Below, in pieces: positions 1-5,676 of a DNA stretch of 6,183 bases (position 1 is its first letter; every line of letters starts with the position of its first letter). The DNA lies in assembly GCA_950071955.1 (NCBI GenBank), contig CATMOC010000242.1, positions 1 through 6,183 on the forward strand, written 5' to 3'. A program made the position numbers and the translations under genes. The DNA is from an uncultured Mesorhizobium sp. (lineage in GTDB: Bacteria; Pseudomonadota; Alphaproteobacteria; Rhizobiales; Rhizobiaceae). Below the pieces are notes generated by a model, which was not told where the DNA came from, did no database searches, and saw nothing but the letters and a program-made list of their open reading frames with translations.

Positions 1-134
1 GGATTTCCGAGATTCTCAACATTGCGATCGGGCAGGTTAATGTGAAAGCCAAAACCGGCGAAGGCGTCGGCCCGATTGGAACCGAACAAGTCATAAGTGC
101 CCAATGCGTCGCCCTGATTATTCAAGCACCCTGA
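1..134 (+). CDS. ispF: 2-C-methyl-D-erythritol 2,4-cyclodiphosphate synthase (IspF), C-terminal fragment
   Basis: The frame starting at base 3 is open from the window edge to the TGA at 132-134 and gives 43 residues. It reads ISEILNIAIGQVNVKAKTGE, then GVGPIGTEQVISAQCVALII. This matches the end of IspF, where the last strand has the form V-S-V-K-A-K-T-x-E-G-L-G-x-x-G followed by a helix containing I-x-x-x-A-V-A-L-L. IspF makes the cyclic diphosphate intermediate of the non-mevalonate isoprenoid pathway in the cytoplasm; its metal and active-site residues lie upstream, outside the window. A cysS start follows 40 bases later, an order I associate with Planctomycetes. The last codons run into a 17-bp tandem duplication whose second copy supplies the stop, so the original C-terminus may have been different. 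The family call rests on a short tail recognised by eye. Confidence 0.72.
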   Translation, partial: ISEILNIAIGQVNVKAKTGEGVGPIGTEQVISAQCVALIIQAP

Positions 135-145
135 TTATTCAAACA
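112..145 (+). repeat. 17-bp tandem duplication at the end of ispF
   Basis: Bases 112-128 and 129-145 are two adjacent copies of a 17-bp unit beginning CCCTGATTATTCAA, differing at one position (G126 versus A143). Since 17 is not a multiple of three, the second copy is read in another frame: CTG-ATT-ATT in the first copy becomes CCC-TGA in the second, which ends ispF at 132-134. This looks like a recent slippage event that moved the stop codon. Confidence 0.8.
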
Positions 146-174
146 CCGCCAACAGACCATGAAAATGGAATGGC

Positions 175-1266
175 ATGTCCTCAGCAACTGAAACCGACAA
201 CGTGACGGCAAGCAACGTGCATCCAAACTCTCTGCGTGTCTACAACACACTCACGAAACAAAAAGAACCGTTCGAAACGTTGATTCCGGGCAAAGTTGGA
301 ATCTATCTATGTGGACCAACGGTCTACAAAGAGGCGCATATCGGCCACATGGTCGGCCCGGTCATCTACACCTTCGGATCGGAGGAGCAGAAGAAGCGCT
401 TCCTGCCGCGCATCGCCAACCTGGACGACTGGTGGTGCCAGGGCTTTTCCGAGCCGGGCGCCGGCTCCGACCTCGCCTCGCTGAAGACGCGCGCAGTGCG
501 CGAAGGCGATCACTACGTCGTCAACGGCCAGAAGACCTGGACGACGCTGGCGCAGTACGCCGACTGGATCTTCTGCCTGGTTCGCACCGACACCGAGGCG
601 AAGAAGCAGGAGGGGATCTCCTTCCTGCTGATCGACATTAAGACGCCCGGCATCGAGGTGCGCCCGATCGTCACCATCGACGGCGGCCGCGAGATCAACG
701 AGGTCTTCCTCACCGACGTGAAGGTGCCGGTCGAAAACCTCGTCGGGCAGGAGAACAAGGGCTGGGATTACGCAAAATTCCTGCTCGGCAACGAGCGCAC
801 GAACATCGCGCGCATCGGCATGTCGAAGCAGCGCATCGCCCGCATCCGGGAACTGGCGGGCAAGGAGATGTCGAGCGGGCGCCCCCTGATCGAGGACGAG
901 CGGTTCCGCGAGAAACTCGCCGCGATCGAGATCGACCTCAAGGCACTCGAATTGACGCAGTTGCGCGTCGTGGCGGCCGATGCCAAGCGCGGCAACACCG
1001 GCAGGCCCGACCCCGCCTCCTCGATCCTGAAGATCAAGGGTTCGGAGATCCAGCAGGCGACCACTCATCTCCTGATGGAGGTCATGGGCCCCTATGCGGT
1101 ACCATATATCCCCGAACACGACGACCGCTGGAACGAGCCTTCAGAGGTGCCTGACTACGCGCCGAGCGCCGCGCCGAACTACTTCAACTTCCGCAAGGTC
1201 TCGATCTATGGCGGCTCGAACGAGATCCAGAAGAACATTATCGCCAAGGCGGTGCTGGGGCTTTGA
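175..1266 (+). CDS. Chimeric frame: cysteinyl-tRNA synthetase N-terminus joined to PimC-like acyl-CoA dehydrogenase
   Basis: The 363-codon frame contains two unrelated proteins. Residues 20-58 are the start of a class I cysteinyl-tRNA synthetase: [15 protein letters not shown], the zinc-ligand motif YLCGPTVY (C46) and the ATP-binding HIGH at 55-58. CysS then stops; its insert, remaining zinc ligands and KMSKS loop are absent. From about residue 59 the protein is an acyl-CoA dehydrogenase: [11 protein letters not shown] at 70-80, signature [14 protein letters not shown] at 89-102, GQKTWTT at 118-124, and a C-terminus with [12 protein letters not shown]207, in GNERTNIA, aligns by eye with the helix-G catalytic glutamate of isovaleryl-CoA dehydrogenase. 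The dehydrogenase part closely resembles the large subunit of pimeloyl-CoA dehydrogenase (PimC, ~395 aa) but lacks about 100 N-terminal residues of the helical acyl/FAD-binding domain. ATG 175 is the only ATG in this frame after the stop at 160 and has no clear Shine-Dalgarno. The product is unlikely to work as either enzyme; assembly artefact is the simplest explanation. Confidence 0.88.
   Translation: MSSATETDNVTASNVHPNSLRVYNTLTKQKEPFETLIPGKVGIYLCGPTVYKEAHIGHMVGPVIYTFGSEEQKKRFLPRIANLDDWWCQGFSEPGAGSDLASLKTRAVREGDHYVVNGQKTWTTLAQYADWIFCLVRTDTEAKKQEGISFLLIDIKTPGIEVRPIVTIDGGREINEVFLTDVKVPVENLVGQENKGWDYAKFLLGNERTNIARIGMSKQRIARIRELAGKEMSSGRPLIEDERFREKLAAIEIDLKALELTQLRVVAADAKRGNTGRPDPASSILKIKGSEIQQATTHLLMEVMGPYAVPYIPEHDDRWNEPSEVPDYAPSAAPNYFNFRKVSIYGGSNEIQKNIIAKAVLGL
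347..367 (+). other. Joint between the cysS and acyl-CoA dehydrogenase sequences
   Basis: Codons 349-366 encode MVGPVI, which continues HIGH in one CysS lineage and also precedes Y-T-F-G-x-E-E-Q-K in PimC-type dehydrogenases. CysS would go on with F (TTY) and the dehydrogenase with Y (TAY), while the preceding codons would be CAC (His) or AAC (Asn). A shared word of up to 21 bases, 347-367, can therefore be inferred. GC content rises from about 49% on the left to above 60% on the right. The exact crossover inside the shared word cannot be placed. Confidence 0.8.
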
Positions 1267-1307
1267 GCCCGGCAGCCTGAAAATCGACGAGTGACGGGGG
1301 CACATCC

Positions 1308-2462
1308 ATGGACTTTGACCTCACCGAAGAACAATCGATCCTCAAGGATTCGCTCGACCGGCTGCTCGCCGACACCTACGCCTTCGAGGAGCGCAAGCGC
1401 CACATGGCGTCGGCGGAAGGCTGGAGCGCGGAGGCCTGGAATCGCTACGCCGAAATGGGCCTGATGGCGCTGCCCTTCGCGGAGGAGGACGGCGGCATCG
1501 GCGGCGGCCCGGTCGAGACCATGATCGTGATGGAAGCGCTCGGCAAAGCGCTGGCGCTGGAGCCGTATTTCGCGACCGTGATCCTCGGCGGCGGCTTCCT
1601 GCGCCTGGGCGGGTCAGCAGAACAGAGATCGGAACTCGTTTCGGGGGTCGCGGACGGATCAGTGAAACTCGCCTTCGCTCATACCGAGCGCAATTCGCGC
1701 TTCGACCTGGTCCGTGTCGAGACGACAGCACGGAAGGACGGCGACGGGTGGGTGCTTTCGGGATCGAAGAGTGTCGTGCTCCACGGCGACTGCGCCGACC
1801 GTATCTTCGTTACCGCCCGGACCGGCGGAGAGGCGGACGACGAAACCGGCATCGGCATCTTCCTGGTCGATGCGAATGCGGAAGGGGTCTCGCGTCGCGG
1901 CTATGCCACGCAGGACGGGCTGCGCGCGGCCGAACTGACGCTGGAGAATGTCCGCGTTCCGGCCGAGGCGGTCTATGGCGATCCGTCGGACGCGCTGCCG
2001 CTGGTGCGCCGCGTGGTGGACCAGGCGATCGCCGCGCTGTCGGCCGAAGCCGTGGGCGTCATGTCGGCCATGCACGCGCTGACCGTCGACTACATGAAGG
2101 TGCGAAAGCAGTTCGGCGTTCCGATCGGTGCCTTCCAGGTGCTCCAGCACAAGGCCGTCGACATGTATGTCGCAATCGAGCAGGCACGTTCCATCACGCT
2201 CTACGCGACGATGATGGCGGATTCCGACGACGCGGCGGAGCGCGCCAAGGCGATGCACGCGGCCAAGGCCGAGATCGGTCGGGGCGGACGCCTCGTTGGC
2301 GAGAACGCCATTCAGATCCACGGCGGCGTCGGCATGACGATGGAGTATGCCGTCGGCCACTACTTCAAGCGCATGACCATGATCGACGTCGCCTTCGGCA
2401 ACACCGACCACCACATGCGCGCGCTTGCGCGGGCCGGCGGGTTGTTTAGCGCAGCTGCTTGA
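1308..2462 (+). CDS. pimD: Acyl-CoA dehydrogenase, PimD-like (pimeloyl-CoA dehydrogenase small subunit)
   Basis: This is a complete 384-residue acyl-CoA dehydrogenase, a normal family length. The helical N-terminal domain starts MDFDLTEEQSILKDS and contains GLMALPFAEEDGG (51-63). The middle beta domain has AFAHTERNSRFDL (122-134) where active enzymes usually have an S-E-P-x-A-G-S-D signature. The C-terminal domain has VRKQFGVPIGAFQVLQH (265-281), which contacts FAD, and QIHGGVGMTMEY (336-347). The usual catalytic-loop region reads FGNTDHHM (363-370), with no glutamate at the MCAD-type position. This pattern matches the PimD subunit of pimeloyl-CoA dehydrogenase, which pairs with PimC and is thought to support rather than perform catalysis. 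The complex would introduce a trans-2 double bond into medium-chain dicarboxylyl-CoA esters, passing electrons to ETF. A GGGGG tract at 1296-1300 sits 7 bases before ATG 1308. The PimC-like frame ends 41 bases upstream, so the two form one transcription unit. The family is certain; the substrate is inferred. Confidence 0.85.
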   Translation: MDFDLTEEQSILKDSLDRLLADTYAFEERKRHMASAEGWSAEAWNRYAEMGLMALPFAEEDGGIGGGPVETMIVMEALGKALALEPYFATVILGGGFLRLGGSAEQRSELVSGVADGSVKLAFAHTERNSRFDLVRVETTARKDGDGWVLSGSKSVVLHGDCADRIFVTARTGGEADDETGIGIFLVDANAEGVSRRGYATQDGLRAAELTLENVRVPAEAVYGDPSDALPLVRRVVDQAIAALSAEAVGVMSAMHALTVDYMKVRKQFGVPIGAFQVLQHKAVDMYVAIEQARSITLYATMMADSDDAAERAKAMHAAKAEIGRGGRLVGENAIQIHGGVGMTMEYAVGHYFKRMTMIDVAFGNTDHHMRALARAGGLFSAAA

Positions 2463-2476
2463 AACACGCGGAATCG

Positions 2477-2500
2477 CTCCTGACGCTGTGCTGTCAGGAG
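2477..2500 (+). promoter_or_regulatory. Perfect 8-bp inverted repeat between pimD and the EamA gene
   Basis: CTCCTGAC (2477-2484) and GTCAGGAG (2493-2500) are exact reverse complements around an 8-base loop. The repeat begins 14 bases after the pimD stop. No T-tract follows, so it is not a typical intrinsic terminator; it could be a weak terminator, an mRNA 3'-end stabiliser or a processing site. Its 3' arm contains AGGAG, but no usable start codon follows at the right distance. Confidence 0.55.
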
Positions 2501-2529
2501 GACGGCGTTACTGTCGCCAAAGGCTGTCC

Positions 2530-2534
2530 GGAGG
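2530..2534 (+). promoter_or_regulatory. Shine-Dalgarno deciding the EamA start
   Basis: GGAGG lies 5 bases upstream of the in-frame TTG at 2540. The only upstream alternative, TTG 2459 overlapping the pimD stop, has no Shine-Dalgarno and would add 27 polar, cysteine-containing residues read through the hairpin. Confidence 0.65.
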
Positions 2535-2539
2535 CAGAC

Positions 2540-3406
2540 TTGGCGATCACCGAAACAACGGCGGGCGATTGGCGGACGGGTACGTTCCTGGTGATCGCGT
2601 CCGCTGCGTTCTTCGGTCTCACCGGCGTGCTCACCAAGTCCATCTCCGCCGACGCGTGGACGATCGCGTGCTGGCGCGGTCTCGTCGGCGCCTTCGTGAT
2701 CTCCGGCTACGTCGCCTGGAGGTCGGGCGGGACGGGTCTGCGGCAAGCATTCTCCCTGAAACCGCCCGTGCTGCTGCTCGCGGCAGTGGGCGCCGTTGCC
2801 AGCCTCGCCTTCATCGCGGCCTTCAAGAATACCTACGTCGCGAACGTGACGATCATCTATGCGACCGCTCCCTTCGCGGCTGCATTTCTCGGGTATGTCG
2901 TGACCCGGGAAGGTGTCCGCCGGCGCACGATGCTCGCCGCCTGCGTCTGCCTGTGCGGCGTATCGATCATCGTCGCGGGCAGCCTCGGCTCGATCAACCT
3001 CGTCGGTGACGGCCTGGCGCTGGCGATGACCTGGCTTTCGGCGCTCTACATGGTGCTGATACGGCGATTCCGGGACGCTCCCGTCGTCTGGGCGGGCGCA
3101 CTGTCGGGCTTTATGGTCTTCGCCTGCGCGTGGGCGTTCACCGATCCGACCGCCGTTGGAATAACCGATGGACTGCTCGTCCTCGCGTTCGGCTTCACCT
3201 TCGCCTCGGCCCTGATCCTGTGGACGGAGGGCACCCGGTTCATCTCCGCTGCCGATTCGGGTCTCATCGGATCGGCGGAAATCCCGTTCGCCATCTTCTT
3301 TGCCATGCTGCTGATCGGTGAGATCCCGCCCGCCGCAACCGTTTCCGGAGGCATTCTGGTGCTTGCAGGGGTCATGTATGGCTCGCGTCGGCGAGAGCGG
3401 GGCTGA
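2540..3406 (+). CDS. EamA/DMT-family transporter
   Basis: From TTG 2540 the product is 288 residues, typical for this ~10-helix inner-membrane family. Two EamA repeats are visible. The first runs from TGTFLVIASAAFFGLTGV (residues 13-30) to the fourth-fifth helix motif ATAPFAAAFLGYVV near residues 108-121. The second repeat ends with the equivalent SAEIPFAIFFAMLLIGEIPP near 245-264 and a last helix GGILVLAGVMYG. A short basic tail, GSRRRERG, fits a cytoplasmic C-terminus. Members export or import amino acids, nucleotide-related compounds and other small metabolites; nothing here identifies the substrate. The gene follows pimD by 77 bases containing a hairpin, so it may be partly co-transcribed, and it converges on the bigR-like gene with only 24 bases between. 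A longer form from TTG 2459 is possible but less likely. Confidence 0.85.
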   Translation: MAITETTAGDWRTGTFLVIASAAFFGLTGVLTKSISADAWTIACWRGLVGAFVISGYVAWRSGGTGLRQAFSLKPPVLLLAAVGAVASLAFIAAFKNTYVANVTIIYATAPFAAAFLGYVVTREGVRRRTMLAACVCLCGVSIIVAGSLGSINLVGDGLALAMTWLSALYMVLIRRFRDAPVVWAGALSGFMVFACAWAFTDPTAVGITDGLLVLAFGFTFASALILWTEGTRFISAADSGLIGSAEIPFAIFFAMLLIGEIPPAATVSGGILVLAGVMYGSRRRERG

Positions 3407-3414
3407 AAGGATCC

Positions 3415-3429
3415 GCAGGTCGCGCCTGC
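3415..3429. terminator. Small hairpin in the convergent gap, possible weak bidirectional terminator
   Basis: GCAGG (3415-3419) pairs with CCTGC (3425-3429) across a 5-base loop, TCGCG, between the converging stop codons. The stem is short and neither side has a T-tract, so this is a weak candidate. Confidence 0.25.
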
Positions 3430-3430
3430 A

Positions 3431-3778
3431 TCACGCATCGGCTTCCGCGGGCACCCTTTCTCGGCTTCGCAGGATGGCCGGCTCGCAATAGAGCCCGTAC
3501 AGCGTCTGCAGCACCTCGGCGACCTCCTGCGAGGCGACGCGGTAATGGATCTCGCGGCCCTGCCTGCGGGTCGTGACGAGCTTCGACAGGCGCAGCTTGG
3601 CGAGCTGCTGCGAGAGCGCCGACTGGGACATGCCGACGGCATCAGCCAGCGGCTGCACCGCCATCTCGCCATTGAGCAGATTGCACAGGATCATCAACCG
3701 GTTCTTGTTGGCGAGCGCCGACAGCAGCTCCGCTGCCTGTTCGGCAGAGGCATCGAGCTTTTCGAGATCCATCTGCAT
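3431..3778 (-). CDS. bigR: ArsR-family repressor of the BigR/SqrR persulfide-sensing type
   Basis: The product is a 115-residue winged-helix protein. It begins MQMDLEKLDASAEQAAELLS, has a helix-turn-helix with recognition helix SQSALSQQLAKLR at 51-63, and a beta-wing around TTRRQGREIHYRV (69-81). Two cysteines, C32 in LMILCNLLNGE and C98 in LYGLYCEP, lie 66 residues apart. That is the spacing and local context of the redox pair in BigR of Xylella (C42/C108) and SqrR of Rhodobacter, which form a sulfur bridge when persulfide is present and release DNA. The usual metal-site motif ELCVCD of ArsR/SmtB sensors is absent. The frame stays open upstream to 3943, but ATG 3778 gives family length and has AGGG (3787-3790) 8 bases before it; ATG 3772 is a second option. 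It is divergent from the sulfur operon and very likely represses it and itself from the shared 84-base region. Confidence 0.88.
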   Translation of the reverse strand: MQMDLEKLDASAEQAAELLSALANKNRLMILCNLLNGEMAVQPLADAVGMSQSALSQQLAKLRLSKLVTTRRQGREIHYRVASQEVAEVLQTLYGLYCEPAILRSRERVPAEADA

Positions 3779-3786
3779 TCGAACAT

Positions 3787-3790
3787 CCCT
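3787..3790 (-). promoter_or_regulatory. Shine-Dalgarno deciding the bigR-like start
   Basis: On the minus strand AAGGG precedes ATG 3778 by 8 bases. It supports a 115-residue protein and makes the upstream in-frame extension, which would overlap the divergent operon, unlikely to be translated. Confidence 0.55.
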
Positions 3791-3818
3791 TGAACATGTG
3801 AATACCTTGTCATATGTA
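3790..3818 (+). promoter_or_regulatory. Sigma-70-type promoter of the sulfur operon
   Basis: TTGAAC (3790-3795) and TATGTA (3813-3818) are separated by 17 bases, matching the -35 and -10 spacing. This is the most AT-rich part of the right half. Transcription would begin near 3825, leaving a leader of about 38 bases before ATG 3863. A weaker divergent promoter can be read on the minus strand (TTGCGA near 3839-3834, TACATA near 3817-3812). Confidence 0.55.
3794..3817. promoter_or_regulatory. Candidate BigR-type operator
   Basis: ACATGTG (3794-3800) and CATATGT (3811-3817) form an inverted repeat with 6 of 7 pairs matching around a 10-base spacer. It covers the promoter spacer and touches the -10 box, where a bound repressor would block polymerase. 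A second, perfect 5-bp inverted repeat with the same spacer, GCGAA (3819-3823) and TTCGC (3834-3838), follows directly. I did not find the ATTC-N8-GAAT pattern reported for SqrR. Assignment to the regulator is inferred from position. Confidence 0.45.
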
Positions 3819-3862
3819 GCGAACCATACGCGTTTCGCAACCTTCCGGATGAAGGAATCGCA

Positions 3863-4285
3863 ATGACCGAATTCACCCCCTGGCTCTCGCTTTCGGGAGG
3901 TCTGCTCATAGGCCTCTCCGCCGTGCTCCTGATGGCGCTGCATGGCCGGATTGCCGGCATGACGGCAATCCTGGCCGGGGTCATCCCTCCCTTTCCCTCT
4001 GACTGGGCCTGGCGCGCGGCCTTCCTGGCCGGCGCAATCGTCGCTCCGCTGGCCTGGCTAGCCGCCGGCAACGAGATCGCGTTCGCGGTTCCGCTTTCCA
4101 CGCCGACCCTTGTCATCGGCGGACTGATCGTCGGCATCGGCGTGACGTACGGATCGGGCTGCACGAGCGGCCACGGGGTGTGCGGCATGGCGCGCCTGTC
4201 GCGGCGCTCGATCGTCGCGACGCTCGTCTTCATGGCGTTCTCGATCGCCACCGTCTACGTCATGCGCCACGTCGTGGGGGCCTGA
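3863..4285 (+). CDS. YeeE/YedE-family membrane protein, first half-transporter
   Basis: The product is 140 residues, about half of a full YeeE/YedE (TsuA) thiosulfate transporter. Hydrophobic segments lie near residues 9-26, 31-41, 50-68, 81-97 and 117-135. The conserved loop YGSGCTSGHGVCGMARLSRRS (its C100 and C107 at residues 96-116) marks the family; in TsuA of Spirochaeta, membrane-embedded cysteines pass thiosulfate along by S-S/S-H contacts. ATG 3863 has AAGGA at 3852-3856, 6 bases upstream. The partner half begins one base after this gene's stop, so they are translationally coupled and probably assemble together in the inner membrane. The same split pair stands beside bigR in other proteobacteria, where it is proposed to move thiosulfate, sulfite or another reduced sulfur species. 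The substrate here is inferred. Confidence 0.85.
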   Translation: MTEFTPWLSLSGGLLIGLSAVLLMALHGRIAGMTAILAGVIPPFPSDWAWRAAFLAGAIVAPLAWLAAGNEIAFAVPLSTPTLVIGGLIVGIGVTYGSGCTSGHGVCGMARLSRRSIVATLVFMAFSIATVYVMRHVVGA

Positions 4286-4286
4286 G

Positions 4287-4724
4287 ATGAAGAAGGTCCT
4301 TTCCGCCTTCCTGATCGGCGGCATCTTCGGGCTCGGCATCGCGATCTCGGGCATGGCGAACCCCGCCAAGGTGCTGAACTTCTTCGATGTCGCCGGCACA
4401 TGGGATCCCAGCCTGCTCTTCGTCATGGGCGGGGCGCTGCTCGTCACCGCGATCGGCTATCGGATCGTGTTTGGAGCACGCAGGCAACCGGTCTTCGAAT
4501 CACAGTATGCGCTTCCGGGAACCACCGGCATCGACGCTCAGCTCGTCGGCGGCTCCGCGATCTTCGGTATTGGCTGGGGTATCTCCGGCTTCTGCCCCGG
4601 CGGCGCCATTCCCGCCCTTGGCCTTGGTCACCCCGAGACCCCGATCTTCATAGCTTCGATGATCGTTGGGATCATGATCGCACGCGCATTGAAAGCGCGA
4701 GCGGCGCGTCCGGCCGCGGCCTGA
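4287..4724 (+). CDS. YeeE/YedE-family membrane protein, second half-transporter (DUF6691-type)
   Basis: The 145-residue product carries SGMANPAKVLNFFD (21-34), a hallmark of the second YeeE/YedE half, and WGISGFCPGGAIPALGLG (97-114), with C103 in the conserved glycine-rich loop. Hydrophobic stretches lie near residues 5-23, 42-62, 86-103 and 118-135; the C-terminus is short, basic and alanine-rich. It starts one base after the first half stops (TGA-G-ATG), with no strong Shine-Dalgarno of its own, pointing to translational coupling and equal dosage. Together the two halves supply the GCTSGHGxCG and GxCPGG cysteine loops that one chain holds in full-length YeeE. The persulfide dioxygenase gene follows after 26 bases. 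Confidence 0.85.
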   Translation: MKKVLSAFLIGGIFGLGIAISGMANPAKVLNFFDVAGTWDPSLLFVMGGALLVTAIGYRIVFGARRQPVFESQYALPGTTGIDAQLVGGSAIFGIGWGISGFCPGGAIPALGLGHPETPIFIASMIVGIMIARALKARAARPAAA

Positions 4725-4750
4725 ACGGAACAAAGCGAAGGAGATACACA

Positions 4751-5647
4751 ATGACCTCTTCCCTCCCCTTCACCCCGGATACCTCGGTCAAGCCGGACGT
4801 ACGCGGCTTCTTCGATCCTGCGACGAACACGGTGTCCTACATCGTCAAGGATCCGGCCTCCGACGCCTGCGCGGTGATCGATTCCGTCATGGACATCGAC
4901 TATGCCGCCGGCCGCATCACCTACGACCATGCCGACGAGATCATCGGGCACATCCAAAGCAATGGCTGGAAGCTCGAATGGATCATCGAGACGCATGTCC
5001 ATGCCGACCACCTGTCGGCCGCGCCCTACATCCAGCAGAAGCTCGGCGGTAGGCTCGGCATCGGCGAGAACATCACCATCGTGCAGGACACCTTCGGCAA
5101 GATCTTCAACGAAGGCACCGAGTTCCAGCGCGACGGCTCGCAGTTCGACCGCCTGTTCAAGGACGGCGACAGCTACACCATCGGCACCATGACCGCCTAC
5201 GCCATGCATACGCCCGGCCACACGCCTGCCTGCATGACGCATGTCATCGGCGATGCGGCCTTCGTAGGCGACACGCTGTTCATGCCCGACGGCGGCTCGG
5301 CGCGCGCCGACTTCCCCGGCGGCGACGCTCACGTGCTTTACCGCTCGATCAGGCGGGTGCTGTCGCTGCCGCCGGAGACCCGGCTCTTCATCTGCCACGA
5401 TTACGGGCCGAACGGCCGTGACATCAAGTGGGAGACGACGGTCGCCGACGAACGCGCCCACAACATCCATGTCCGCGACGGGGTCTCGGAGGAGGAGTTC
5501 GTCAAGATGCGCGAGGAACGCGACAAGACGCTCGCGATGCCGAAGCTCATCATCCCGTCGCTCCAGGTCAACATGCGCGCCGGGCGCTTGCCACCCAGGG
5601 ACGAAGACGGCAAGACGTTCCTGAAGGTACCCGTCAACGGACTTTGA
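4751..5647 (+). CDS. ETHE1-like persulfide dioxygenase, metallo-beta-lactamase fold
   Basis: The 298-residue protein has the metallo-beta-lactamase fold. THVHADHL gives H82, H84, D86 and H87; HTPGHTP gives H157; FVGDTLF gives D174; ICHDYG gives H216. ETHE1-type enzymes bind one iron with two histidines and an aspartate equivalent to H82, H157 and D174, and oxidise the outer sulfur of glutathione persulfide to sulfite. The protein resembles the metallo-beta-lactamase portion of Blh from the Agrobacterium/Xylella bigR operon, here as a separate chain. The long C-terminal part after residue 220 (INxK-type WETTVADERAHN, then MPKLIIPSLQVNMRAGRLPP) is typical of this subgroup. ATG 4751 has a strong AAGGAGA at 4737-4743; a frame continuing upstream to 4400 overlaps the membrane gene and is not a likely start. 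The role in the cytoplasm would be detoxifying H2S-derived persulfide. Confidence 0.9.
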   Translation: MTSSLPFTPDTSVKPDVRGFFDPATNTVSYIVKDPASDACAVIDSVMDIDYAAGRITYDHADEIIGHIQSNGWKLEWIIETHVHADHLSAAPYIQQKLGGRLGIGENITIVQDTFGKIFNEGTEFQRDGSQFDRLFKDGDSYTIGTMTAYAMHTPGHTPACMTHVIGDAAFVGDTLFMPDGGSARADFPGGDAHVLYRSIRRVLSLPPETRLFICHDYGPNGRDIKWETTVADERAHNIHVRDGVSEEEFVKMREERDKTLAMPKLIIPSLQVNMRAGRLPPRDEDGKTFLKVPVNGL

Positions 5648-5654
5648 GCAACGA

Positions 5655-5676
5655 CGCCGGAGGCTTACCACCGGCG
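5655..5676 (+). promoter_or_regulatory. Short hairpin between the dioxygenase and the DSP-like gene
   Basis: CGCCGG (5655-5660) and CCGGCG (5671-5676) pair perfectly across a 10-base loop just after the dioxygenase stop. With no T-tract it is more likely an mRNA-processing or stability element than a terminator, since the next gene shares strand and function. Confidence 0.3.

Noticed and set aside
307..1119. Long minus-strand open frame of 270 codons opposite the chimeric gene
   Set aside because: It mirrors the third-position GC pattern of the plus-strand dehydrogenase, has no recognisable motif and is rich in low-complexity arginine, leucine, valine and aspartate stretches typical of antisense shadows.
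349..1266. Independent start of the dehydrogenase at the internal ATG 349
   Set aside because: There is no ribosome site before it, and the product would still lack about 100 residues of the N-terminal domain; this methionine is an internal residue of MVGPVI in both parents.
3779..3943. Longer form of the repressor starting at 3943
   Set aside because: It would run antisense into the operon's first gene and across the divergent promoter; the family length and the AGGG site fit ATG 3778.
4400..4750. Upstream extension of the dioxygenase frame as a fusion with an N-terminal domain
   Set aside because: These codons overlap the second YeeE half in another frame and give arginine-rich nonsense; AAGGAGA before ATG 4751 marks the true start.
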